Assembly: GCF_963675165.1 (NCBI RefSeq)
Contig: NC_087391.1
Location: 1,569,001 to 1,633,000 of the forward strand
Direction: 5' to 3'
Length of the DNA: 64,000 bases
DNA from: Halichondria panicea
Lineage: Eukaryota; Porifera; Demospongiae; Suberitida; Halichondriidae
In this document: positions 1 to 10,883 of the stretch, one piece after another
Numbering within the stretch: the first letter of the stretch is position 1
Layout of the letters: the number at the start of each line of letters is the position of its first letter
Position numbers and translations under genes: made by a program
The notes under the pieces: generated by a model
Databases searched by the model: none
What the model was told of the DNA's origin: nothing
Seen by the model: the letters and a program-made list of their open reading frames with translations, nothing else

Positions 1-58
1 TTTTGTGCTATGCATTAACCCAAATTTGGATTGTGTTTGTTAATTGATTGTTTGTCTT

Positions 59-600
59 TCTGCTGCAGATTTTACTCTCTACACTGCTTTCTCTACCCAT
101 CACTGCCCCGCTGTACCAAAAAAGCACGAGATAACTATATTAAACGACGAAAAAAACCAAAATAATTCTGCTTTTATAATTTTGTGCTTATTTTCCAACC
201 AATAATTATATCATTTATTCTTAAATTGAAGCTAAGTGACAAAAACAACAAGAAAATAATGACCACAGCATATTATACTTTATATTTTCTAACGGCCCGG
301 TTCAATGTATATAGCACGAAATTTCTGTTTTCGAGGGTTAGCAATCCTCCACCAAAATTGCTCCATGACATAGCAACAGCGGATGCAACATGCATTGACA
401 TATATACCCTAACGTTGCATTGACATACCCATATAGTGCCAACGAAATGTTTTTCCATGAAAGTTTAGTGTCTCAAAATGTCACGCTATACAGTATATTT
501 CCTTAAGCGGTTCAGTGTGAGCATTAAGCTCATGCAGGACGTTAGTTTGTGTCTGACTATAATTATAGCATAAATCCTGCACAGAACATAGAGACTTCCA
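59..600 (-). pseudogene. Decayed extra copy of the STX5 terminal exon and 3' flank
   Basis: Bases 59-180 match 25432-25556, the 3' flank of STX5, in the same orientation. Around 215-260 the minus strand keeps a recognisable version of the STX5 membrane-anchor codons (VVI-F-LLFL-like). Around 515-600 it keeps the start of the same exon (a QTNV...AHTE-like reading). Unrelated sequence separates these blocks and the reading frame is lost. I infer a duplicated, decayed 3' end of STX5; the functional exon is at 25959-26118. Confidence 0.6.
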
Positions 601-874
601 TGTATCTATATTTAAGCGACTTCACAAGGGTGTCGTAACAATCTTTCTTGCTCAGGCAATATCTATAGCACAACGTAATTATACTAATATACCTCAGGAT
701 GCATGCATGCATGCATGCGTGGTACTCAGCCTTCGGGCTTCAATTCAGTGCAATATATACCATGCATACGTCCCTCGTGCCCATGTTATAACTATACATA
801 TTAACACTTTAAGAACAATATAGGCAACACTAAAACACATGCAATATAGCACAGTCAATCATAATGTGCAACCT

Positions 875-1853
875 ATATACTGGTTGTATAGAAAAGTGAG
901 TTCTCTCACTTTTTTCAGTATAATGGTATAACAAAATAAAATTGCTGCTCTTTGATGTACTGAGCTAGGTACATCAAACACTGACTCAGTGCATGGACTG
1001 CATATATAGTGCATATACCCTTTTAGAAAAGTTATAGTGCCAAGTGAATGAATCTAATGCACAGGACATGATATAACAAAGCTGTATAATGTTAATGTCA
1101 GGTCGTGTAATCCTCCTGCAAGAGGAATGTACAGTTAGCATGGCTTCAGGCACATACAGTTACTGAGTTAGTCTTCTTCGCAGGCGTCTAATGAAGAAAA
1201 GGAGGCCTATATATACTACTGACTGTTTGCGCATGCGCAAAATTATTGTAAATTTGTATCAAGTCGTACACAGAGCTATATATATAGCTAGACACAGAGC
1301 TGTAGGTTTGTTGCAGCAGCTATGATGAAAGTGTTCGCTTCATTGTTTTCTCATTTATTGTTTTTGTCGCTTAGTTTCAATTTTATTGACCAAATCTATT
1401 AATAATTCAATCTGTTTGCTAATGTGCATTGGTTGGGGTGTAGCTATAGTGAAGTGAATGAATAATAATCGTGGATTGTAGGACAGCTGTACAGGTTGCA
1501 AGTTGTACACACCCATGCAATAAAGTAAGCATGATTTACAAGAACATGCACGGCCTCAACAATTAGATTCAGTTTTCCCCACAAAATTGACATTGTGCAA
1601 CAAATACCGTAGCTGGTTATTTTTGAGGATTGACCCAGAAAAACGAAAATTTAGTGCCTCGAAAATTAGGGTACATGCAGCAATGCTAGACTGGCGGCGA
1701 CAAGCGCAAGCGACTGGCCAACTGCCTATATAAGTCACTCGTCTCAGCGGAAGTGTATAGATCATATGACACTACCAAACATGCATGTAGATAATGTGGT
1801 TAAATTTTGCTATGAGATTTAGCTACTATATATTGAATTCCCTGAAGTGTAAG
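875..1853. repeat. Dispersed repeat, copy A (about 1 kb), containing a syntaxin-5 tail fragment
   Basis: This block aligns nearly base for base with 15075-16067, with only scattered substitutions and small indels. Inside it, 1321-1514 is similar to the reverse complement of about 25770-26035, which is the end of the STX5 last exon plus its 3' flank (ATGATGAAAGT...TTTTTGTCGCTTAG). The part before this, about 1170-1320, resembles the end of the inverted-repeat element at 20190-20769 (GCGCATGCGC, CACAGAGCT). It looks like a composite mobile or duplicated unit. The 69-codon minus reading frame at 1556-1765 recurs at 15768-15977 but has no recognisable product. Confidence 0.8.
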
Positions 1854-2664
1854 TGCGGTTACAATTACAGGGCTAATATGATGTTGAGCAATCTGATAGG
1901 CTGCAATGCTCATTGCAGCTGAGACGAGTGACTGATAGGAAGTTTGCCAGTCCCTCGCGCTACGCATGCGAGGGGCTGTCACCGCCAGTCTATAGCAATG
2001 CATGGACTATAAATACAATTCCACCCCGACATCGATCCAATTATCCTTAAATATCCTCCCCATTCTGACGAGCTATCAGTGCAGTGCATAGAGTTTTTAA
2101 TTTGATTCCTGCCAGCCAGTATAATGCAAGCTATATACATATATAGCACCGCTGAACTATATACTCTACAATTCAGATACGCAAATGTTCTTTTCTCTTC
2201 GAAGGCCGGTGAAGGAGGCTAAATAAATACCTTTCTGCATGCAAGTACACGGCAAAATTTTCGATGAACTGAAGTCTACAGACTAGACCTATATACACCC
2301 ATGTTTTCATTTATGATATTTAGTTTCTCATGCAAGACATTTCGAAAACACCATTATATTGTATTTTCACTGCAATAATTATACTTGAGGTGCCAATTTA
2401 TAAGCCATAATTTTCAAATTCCCTTGTAGCCCTGAGGTGCATGGCAAAAGTGCACGTCAGTATATAGGTGGGAAATATTATAGATTAACACTACATGGCG
2501 AGAGGCATTAGCACAGCTTACAACACTACCGTAGCTCGTTATAATTAGTTGACTTCTTTCTCTATGCTTATAATACAAAAACAAGACTAGATATAGTATT
2601 GAATTTCACCCATATTCTATTATAATTATGATGCATATAATTATCATTATAGCTGTGATATCGT
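1854..2664. other. Intergenic, repeat remnants
   Basis: No convincing gene is visible. Bases 2062-2167 are similar to 16382-16470, so relatedness between copies A and B resumes after a non-homologous stretch. The motif GAAGGCCGGTGAAGGAGGCT near 2201 is the terminal sequence of the inverted-repeat family seen at 20190-20769 and 44048-44417. Confidence 0.5.
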
Positions 2665-3980
2665 TTAAATTTTGCAATTAGCATTACGAGGTAGGTGTAT
2701 TAATTCCTGAGCCCTAACATGAGCTATGTAAGCTACATTGCCAGGTGGATGAACGATTGTTGTTCCTCCCAACCTTCCAGCTGTAGAATGAATTCCAACC
2801 GATGTCGTCAGGGTTGGTCTACAAGCAAATTTTGTCTCCGGTGCCGTCCAGAATTCTTTAACTTTGAGTAAACGTGTTATATTTCCGTCTTTCAAATTTG
2901 ATAACGGTTGTGTTAAGCCACAATCCGGAAAATATTTGAGCCATACAAATTCAGCTGATACTTGATTGTCCTCAAGGAAAAATTGATTGATGTAGTCATG
3001 TATATTAGTCTTGTTAGGTAAACGTGGGATAAAAAAGTCATCAGTATCTAAAAAGAAGGCAAATTCAAACACTTCTCAATAGTGATACATACAATCATGA
3101 TAGTTTAGAAGTTGTGAGTGGTAGTAAATCTGTGATATATCGAAATATGTTTTGCGATTCTCTACTTTCAGGAAACCTTCTTGAATATAACTTTCAACAA
3201 TTTTGAGATTTTCATTGTCACTTATAAATTGCTCTTCAACATATAATTGAACCAAATCAACTCCAATAGTCTTCTGATATTTCAGCCACTCACTTAACCA
3301 AGGTGGTTTGCCAAAGCAGTTTGTACAAACAACAACTTTGTCTTTATAGTCATCTCTACGTGCAGGGTATGTAATGTCAATAGTACTTGTTATTGCTTCT
3401 TTCGAGTTTGGAAGTGGACGGTAACGCACAAAAGCGGTGCTGTTTTCATGGAGTTCAAGATCGTAACAATCAATCATTACTTCCTCATGAGTAAGTTTTG
3501 GGTAATGTTGAGTAATCCACAGAAAGTAAAGAGTAAAATCTTGAAAGTTTTAGCGTTAATGGAATCAGCACCACAGCCTTCATTCAATTAACCCATGTTT
3601 GCGTATTTCCATAGAGACCTCTGCAAAAATCACTACTGTGTTAACGGAATGTTTGCGACCATTTCTCGCACGTGTGTCAATGTATGCTGATCAAATAACC
3701 ATAGAAGAATAGACATCTGACCCTGAATGAACTTGTTGGGTTAACACTACCTTTTGCTCCCAAGTACCATTAGAAATAACTTCTAATCTAGTAACCTTTT
3801 GCTTCGGAGTACCTTCTATTTGTGGTGAGCTTTTAGTATATGAAGTAGCATATGTATTTGGAGCATATTGATAGATATAGATGACACCGACCAAAAGAAG
3901 TACCAATGAAGAAGATCCGTAAAAGTCCTCTTCAACTTGTTATCAATCATAATTATCCTAAAATCTACAACGTTCTTTTT
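2665..3980 (-). pseudogene. GT92 (DUF23) family glycosyltransferase, apparently broken
   Basis: Read on the minus strand, the segment has the order of a GT92 enzyme. It starts with a short cytoplasmic tail and hydrophobic anchor (about 3850-3960), followed by an SAYIDTR block (3670-3690), typical of the family's YSAYxDxR start. A VVVCTNCFGKPPWLSEWLKY block and QLY follow, then FFLDTDDFFIP at about 3030-3065, the DxD-type site. Family members are type II Golgi enzymes that transfer galactose or related sugars. Lesions: TGA at 3691-3693, 3580-3582 and 3076-3078, all in the main frame and inside or next to conserved blocks; two TAA around 3550-3558; and a frame change at the anchor near 3905. 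The loss of the segment normally between SAY...R and the VVC block also suggests decay. No intron boundary removes the stops at 3691 or 3076. Confidence 0.75.
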
Positions 3981-3992
3981 GCAGCAAGGCCG

Positions 3993-4140
3993 AATCATTA
4001 TGCCTTGGTGCGCATGCGCAAGCGAGGTATACGGTAGTGTGTTTGTGTGTGTGTGTCTGTCACTCTGTGTCTGTGTCTGTGTAGACTACAGCTGCTCAAG
4101 GATGAATCAAGTGCAAGTAAGAGTTTCTATGGTTAGGCTG
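3993..4140 (+). repeat. Fragment of the 'CATTATGCC' repeat family
   Basis: ATCATTATGCCTTGGTGCGC, a GTATACGGTAGTGTGTTTGTG stretch and CAGCTGCTCAAGGAT recur in order at 22499-22991 and 63474-64000. Here the first about 150 bp are present, with a GT-rich expansion at 4037-4083. An inverted piece of the same family's middle (AGGCTGCAATGGCATTCCAA) lies at 4439-4460. Confidence 0.75.
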
Positions 4141-4224
4141 ACTATTGGGTACTACCTGATTCTTCCAGGTACTACCTCAAAAAAGAAATTTCCCACCTAT
4201 TACAAAGTATTAAAACGTCAATAA

Positions 4225-5730
4225 AAAGCAATAAAGTAATTGGCAATAGTGTGCAAAAAATAATAAAATGTGAGTGCAAAAAGCTATAAACTGCATACAG
4301 AAATAAAATGTGAGTGTAACAGCCTATAAATTTAAACTGGGTACTGCTCAGCCATATTTTCTAAAAGTTTTTCGAGTAAATCCGATGCTCCAAACCTTCT
4401 TCTCCACAAAAACTCGATAGGATACGTGCTCTTCTGAAAAGGCTGCAATGGCATTCCAAGTAAGCAAAACAAACATTAATTTGTAGGTAACCATTCCTGG
4501 CAATTGAAGGCCACAATAATGTTGAATAGCATCCCATTATTGTTTCGAGCATTCGAAAGCAGCACTGCCATGTTAGTAGTTTGGTCAGCAGTACTTCACT
4601 TCAACATCTAGTCAAACACGTCTCCAAGATACATGCGTACATGTAAAGTGGGCTGTCCAGCACACATTCATGTATATGAGTTGATACTTCCCATCATTTG
4701 CTGTTTCCATTGAACCCAGCAACCATTCACTCGAATCTAGAAAACAAAGCAACAAAAATTGCAGCTCTAAAGCAAGTATTCTTTAACAGAGAAGTGGATA
4801 CAACAAAATATAGTAACATACGATACTATCGAAGACAGGTATATTTCGTCACTTTTCAAACATAATACTTGGTACATGCATTCTTTATACATTTTGTAGG
4901 CTAAGGAAAAATTACTAGAATAAAACGCTCCATCTAGCTAGTCTCATCCACAAAGCAGATTTGTTTCACTACACGTTTAAATTAAATGTATGAACGTACA
5001 TGTATGTAAATAGGATGTTTAATTATGACAAACAGGGAGGAAGAGGAAAAAAAGAGGTGCAACGAATGCTCTGAAGTAAAAGAAGATTGTGGTTTGTGTC
5101 AAACATGCAAAGACATATTGGGGGCAGTATATGCAAGAAACAATGATTATAGAAACTGCGTTTAAACAGTTAATACGTAACTTAATCATTGATACTCACC
5201 GGCACAATGCAGGCATCTTGTAACCAAGACAATCTTCTCAAAGTATGTGTTGTACCTCTTTCTCTTTTTTTCTCCCTGTTTGTCATACTCATTTATATAT
5301 CTCATGCATTTACATGCAGATACATTCATACATTAAAGCGTGTAGTGAAACAAAAAATTTACTGCTTTGTGGCTGAGATTAGATGGACTCAGGAGCGTTT
5401 TCTTCCAGTAATTTCTCCTTAGCCTACAAATGTATAAGGAAATAATTATAATGTTATGGTACCAATAATTGGAAAAGTGACGACATACCTGTCTTAGTGC
5501 TTTTATTCGCATGTTGTCCTATTATTCATTGTGATTCGTACAGTGATTAATCGCGTATCAGTAATTGCCTTGACGACCACACGTTCGAATAACGGCCGTG
5601 GCAAATTTTTTTTACTGAAACTGCAGCTAAAAATGTCCTTAAAACTGCATCACAAACGATTAACAATCAATAGTAAGGCTACTCGTGCAATATGGGATTA
5701 ATAGCACGAGGATACTAATTGTCTAATCTC
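4225..5730. other. Long gap with no firm gene
   Basis: Upstream DNAL1 exons would be expected here but I could not find the leucine-rich-repeat start of that protein. About 5540-5725 resembles 21125-21290 (GCATCA...GGTTACTCGTGCAAT...GATTAAT), so a repeat has entered just before the first DNAL1 exon I can read. The rest is AT-rich with no coding signature. Confidence 0.4.
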
Positions 5731-5732
5731 AT

Positions 5733-6368
5733 ACAACAATATTGAGAAACTGAAAGGCATTACAGTGCTCGCTAAGCTAAAGGTATAGTCAGTTGCTTTG
5801 GTGTGCATGTGTTTGTGGGTTTGTTTTGGTATTTGTGGTTGCTTGCATGTAGTGTGCATACAGTAACTTGGCTGATAATTGCAACTTGCCTCAGGTGCTG
5901 TACATGCATGTCTAACAATAATGTCAAAGAATGGAGTGAATTCCAGAAGCTTGGTGAACTACAGAACTTGAGGACCTCGTATTTGTAGGTAAGAACAAGC
6001 TAGGCGGTATGCTATGATTCACCAACCCAATGCCATTGCCTGTTTTTAACAAAGCCCGTGGTTTTGGAAAATATTAAGTTGGTGAACCATAGCACACCGG
6101 CTAGCTTGTTCCCTAACCCACTAACCGCAGTTGAATATCATGCATGGAGTTGAATTGGTGATAATTATAGCATACTGGCTAGCTTTGTGCTCGTACCTAC
6201 AAATACATAATTATGACATAGTATGGCCATACAGGCAATCCCCTAGAGGAGAAGCACTCAGGTGATGGAGACTGGAGGGAGCAGGCTCTCAAGAGAGTGC
6301 CCAAACTGAAGAAGTTGGATGGAGTTCCAGTGGTAGGTCAAGCAGACGATGAGGAAGAACAACAATAA
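5733..6368 (+). CDS. DNAL1: Dynein axonemal light chain 1, 3' exons, with frame lesions
   Basis: Three exons encode the C-terminal third of the outer-arm dynein light chain LC1, a leucine-rich-repeat protein that binds the motor domain of the gamma heavy chain in cilia and flagella. Exon one (to 5782) reads [12 protein letters not shown]...KLK. Exon two (5895-5988) reads [23 protein letters not shown], then LEDLVFVG. Exon three (6235-6368) reads [29 protein letters not shown] and an acidic tail ending in TAA. In exon two the three blocks sit in different frames: a CATG duplication near 5903-5908 (TACATGCATGTCT where TACATGTCT is expected) shifts the frame, and a missing base near 5967 restores it. 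Upstream exons are not visible. The family assignment is strong; integrity is doubtful. Confidence 0.8.
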
Positions 6369-6413
6369 CTATTAGACTCCCAAATTGCTTATATTAAATA
6401 GATCTACACTTAT

Positions 6414-6617
6414 TTAATTTGTGCTATCTGTCTGGATGCTTTTATTATCTGCTAGAGGAGCTACACTGAACTGAACTTGTATTGTTTTACCTTGCACGTT
6501 CTTTCCATCAGGTCCAGATGCACTGTTAAGCATTGCTCTAGGAATTTTCAGTATTCCAGTGACTAGCCTCGAGTCTTTCATTATACACCGGCCGCTTTCC
6601 TTCACTGCTGCTTGCAT
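6414..6617 (-). CDS. Small hypothetical protein (67 aa)
   Basis: An uninterrupted frame from ATG (6615-6617) to TAA, with ordinary amino-acid composition (MQAAVKESGRCIMKDSRLVT...) and no low complexity. I do not recognise it. It is convergent with DNAL1, with 45 bp between the stops. It could be a small gene, the last exon of a larger minus-strand gene, or chance. Confidence 0.3.
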   Translation of the reverse strand: MQAAVKESGRCIMKDSRLVTGILKIPRAMLNSASGPDGKNVQGKTIQVQFSVAPLADNKSIQTDSTN

Positions 6618-6737
6618 AATTATGGTAGATCTATGTATACGTAGCTAGCTTGTACTGCACGACTTAGCCCCTCCCAACACACCCATTCATATAAATATAA
6701 ATTTGGCATATGGGCATGCGCACTAAAGCATTTATAG

Positions 6738-7069
6738 ATACCGTATAGCGGGTATATTTCGAGGGTATAAATGTTCGCGGTTTTCGCGGATTGAGCCTCT
6801 ACCGCGAAAATTTATACCCACAAAAATTTATATCTTTATTGAATAGTAGGCGTGTTCAGTATTATTGACCACACCTATCGACAATAAGAGGTGCCTCACC
6901 GTTATAGGCTAGGCCTGGATTCGAGGCTAACGGTGTGGTGGTAACAGCTGCATGTTGATGTGCGCATGCGCCAAAAGGCTGGAACTCAGACCACGAAAAT
7001 AAAATCCGCGAAATCCTTTGGTCCATCCGCGAAAATTTATACCCTCGAAATATACCCGCTATACGGTAA
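6738..7069. mobile_element. Inverted-repeat MITE, TACCGTATAGCGGG family
   Basis: The left end ATACCGTATAGCGGGTATAT and right end ATATACCCGCTATACGGTAA are inverted copies. The inner bases are also complementary over tens of bases (TTTCGAGGGTATAAAT against ATTTATACCCTCGAAA). It carries no coding frame and lies about 40 bp beyond the GALNT stop, so it is probably transcribed as part of that 3' end. Relatives are at 18806-19014, 24186-24364, 24670-24992, 26154-26280, 40208-40492 and 54486-54606. Confidence 0.85.
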
Positions 7070-7109
7070 TAGACAGTAGTTGTAGTTGATTTTGTGATGG
7101 AGCAAACAT

Positions 7110-10100
7110 TTATGTTGATATGACAAAATCCCATTCAATAGAAGTGTCTGTATTGTGTTCAGTGTCACATTGTACTAGAGTGAGGTGCTGCTCATTGCTA
7201 CTGGTAGCACAGCGTCGGGTTGCAGTGTGCACCAAGAGACCATTAGACTGGAGCTGGAAGCTTTGAGCTGTCCTGAGAGTTACACCAAGGCACAGAGTTC
7301 GCTGCTTGACACCTCCCTTGGAGTACATAGACTATACGACTGCAGGACAATAAAAAAAGAAAAACAAATGATCAACATCAGTCTGCTGTTGAGCAACTTT
7401 ACAGGAGACAAAATTACACAAACTTGTAGATGTGGCATATGGCCTCAAATTCACCTTCAACCTTTTTCAACCAGCTGAGTCAGCATTTTTGTCTCCATCT
7501 TGTATTACATCTTTTGTTAGTTTAAGAATCGTAGTAGTGTAAGCCTATCATTGCTATACCTGCTGCTACATTAAGACAGGAGTCAAAGAAACAAGGAAAG
7601 TGCAGCAACAACTGGATGTTTGTGGTTAACTTAGTTTCTGGCTCATTGCTTCGAGTGTGACTATGCTACTCACTTACTGGGTATTGTTAGCATCATCTGC
7701 TACTAGTATAGAGTGCTACAATCGTTTGCATGCAGCCTTCTGGTTTTAGCTAGGATAGCTACTTTTCATGCTTTTCTCTGTAGGTTTCCGTATTTCTTTT
7801 CTCCGTGCACACACATTCCTCCATTTAATTATGGTGTTACTATACAGTTAGTGTTTACCTGTCCCTTGACAGACTTGTCTTTGGTTGGGGAGCACTGACT
7901 GAGGACCACTGGCTGACTAGCAAATGACCTCCTAGCATCCAGGCACAGACCACTGCCAATGGTGCGCAGTTGACCATAAGTGAAGTCTTGAATTGGTGGA
8001 GCACTGTAAAACAAATAATTCCATTGCATGTTGTACTTACATGTAGCACGCATGCATCATGACCTGACATGTGATTTATGTGAGATATCTATAAGAAAGA
8101 GAAGGAACATAGTGTACTCACCTAAACTGAGGGTAGATGTTATCCAAGAACCATTGAAAATAACTTGCAATGCAACTGCTCTCTCAACTCTTGTTTCTCT
8201 GAAATACTGAATGAACACAAGATAAGTAACATTGCTTCATTACTATTGTATGGGTTGAGTGTGTGCATGGCTAGTATAATAGCTATATACTTACTCTCCA
8301 AAATCCACCTTGAGATTCTGCTCATAGTAGTACGGCTTGTAGGAGTCCATCCAGACCTCAACAGTGCGCCTAATGTTCCTATAGGCAACCACACAAAAAT
8401 ACTAGTTCAATACAACCCATTTCACTTCACTTGAAGCTAGCCTCGAGACCAGGCCGATCAAAATACGGCCTGGTCTCTATTGCATGGGTGATAGTGCACA
8501 TGCGCGAACTGAGTCAAGAATCTGGGTGACTCGTTATACTTTAGTAAACCTTTGTAAAATTAAACCGTAAACTAGTTTGTTTACTAGTTTCTTTCCGTAT
8601 TAATTTTAACAAATACTTGTCTCCTCTGAAGCTGTGGCTTATGCTCTCTATTGCGTTGTCGAGAAGACTTGCTGGCTAGTCTGAAGCCAGAAGAAGCTCT
8701 CATTTGTACAGAAACCAAGTTCAAAACATCACGACCATCCAACCATCATAGAGGGCCTCTTCTGGTTTCAGACTAGTGTGCAAGCCTTCTCGACAACACC
8801 ATAGAGTGCCACAGCTAGCTAGCTAGGCTATAAAGCTTCAGAATACATATAATTATAGTAGATAGTACGTGGGCGTGTATGGACCACGCCTATGATTAAT
8901 TACACATGCAATAGGTGCCAGGCCGTATTTTAATAGGCCTGCATGGATTCGAGGCTACTTGAAGCAGGAGTTGCTCTCAAAGAAATGCTATACTTCAATT
9001 GACTGATTGACCTCAAATGTATAGTAGTAAGTGTAGCTATAGCCCATGCACTGTGTAGACACTGTAGTGGATATAGTGGCAGGGTGACTTGCACCTTCTC
9101 TCATGAGGTTGGCATTTAATTCAATTAAGGGACTGAAGAGGTGTACTACAAGCTAATTGTTTTTTATAAAGCTTCAAAAATTATACTGATTACTTACTCA
9201 CTACACTATAGTATCTGGTTGTAGCCCAGGATTCGAAACACTTCAATGGATACACTAGCTGAAGATCACCCCTCACCTTGTAACAGTACTGTGGTACGAG
9301 TTCCCCTCTCCAAACGAGTATGGCATGGCTGACCGGAAGATGTGTCCAACATGAGAACAAGGAATGATCTCCATACTACCTCCACACATCCACACTCGCA
9401 GGGATAGCTCTGTGTGTGCATGCATGGTGGTCATAAGAGATTATAATAATTATACAGTATAAGCTAGGACAACTCTGCATGAGATAGAGAGAGTGGAATG
9501 CTGTAAAATACAAGATTGTATAAGGGGGAATTCTTAAGATAAAAAGTTATAGCATGATGGTTGTTGCCACTATAGCAAAATTAAGAAGCCAGCTGTTATA
9601 TAGCTAATTGAGACAGACTTACTCACATTCTCTCCTCCCCATATCTCCATCTGTCCATCATACAGACCAATGTGCTCAAACCATGTCTTGTCCACTGCAA
9701 ACAGCCTTCCAGCAATTGCAGGGGTCCTGCAAACCCCACCAGAGGGGGGGGGGGGGGGTGGTTATATAGTATGCCTGCATGTCTGGGTGAAGTGTTTGGC
9801 TAGTTTCCACCCTCACAATGCATATGTGGTGGTGGTGGTGGTGGTGGTGGTGGTGGTGGTGTATAGCTAGACATGCACGGTTATATACAACTAGGTGTAT
9901 GGGTGGCTGGTACCTGATGGGGTCCACTGGTGATCGTGATCGCATCTCCTTAGAGGACATTGTGTCCCACTTGAAGTGAAGGTTGGACCCAAAACCACCT
10001 GCAGTGAGAGAACCAGTCAGAGCAGCTACATGCATGTACAAAACAATGCTAAGTATATACAAACAACAAATATTAATGTAGTGAATCTATTGCACTATCT

Positions 10101-10846
10101 ATATCATGTTGTTTCTGAGATGTAGCATTGTTTTGTTACAGGCAATCAATTCTACTGTGTTTTACATACAGGAGGATGGTTTTATCACTTGTCCCTTATA
10201 TAAACTCCCTATATGACCTCAATAGATGGTAGGGGATGCCCTGGGGGAATTCATAGGGTAACTAAATGTAACCCACCTCTGACCACGGGGCTAGCCAGTG
10301 TGTAGCTCATGTCGTCTTTGTTCAGAATATCAATAACTGGTGAAACAACGTGAGACGAGTTCTGTAGCACAAAAGAAACACACGTCTCTAAGAGGTGTGC
10401 ATGATATCTACACCATCGGTATAATAACACAATGTCCAAAAAAGTCCAGGCTGCATAGTTGGTTAAACTCTTAAAATGCTTTTCCTATTGGTAGGCACTA
10501 CTCACTTCCTTGATCCGACTGAGGAGAGGTTCTAACCATCCCTGAGTGGCCTCACAATGGCTGTCCAGGAATAGTACCACTGGACCAATGGCTTGTTCAG
10601 TTCCAATAATCCGAGACTTTATGAGACCATGTCTAGATTTCATACGGAGCAACTTCACTTTAGGAATGGCTTGCAACAGTTCACCATCTTGTGCTGTAGG
10701 GCAGATAGTTAGGTCATTGATTCAACTACAATAATAGCATTACGATCACGGCTGAAATCATCCACTAAAATGATCTCTTGTATTAGCTTTGGAGGGCTTC
10801 TGTTCAGCACACTACACACACACACACACACACACACATCAGTCAC

Positions 10847-10883
<37 letters not shown>

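Noticed and set aside
1556-1765. 69-codon minus-strand frame conserved in both copies of the 1-kb repeat
   Set aside because: Conservation is explained by the recent repeat duplication; substitutions between the copies show no coding bias that I can see.
9676-10062. Minus-strand reading frame with a poly-histidine stretch
   Set aside because: It is the translation of the (GGT)n microsatellite plus an intron and one GALNT exon in the wrong frame.
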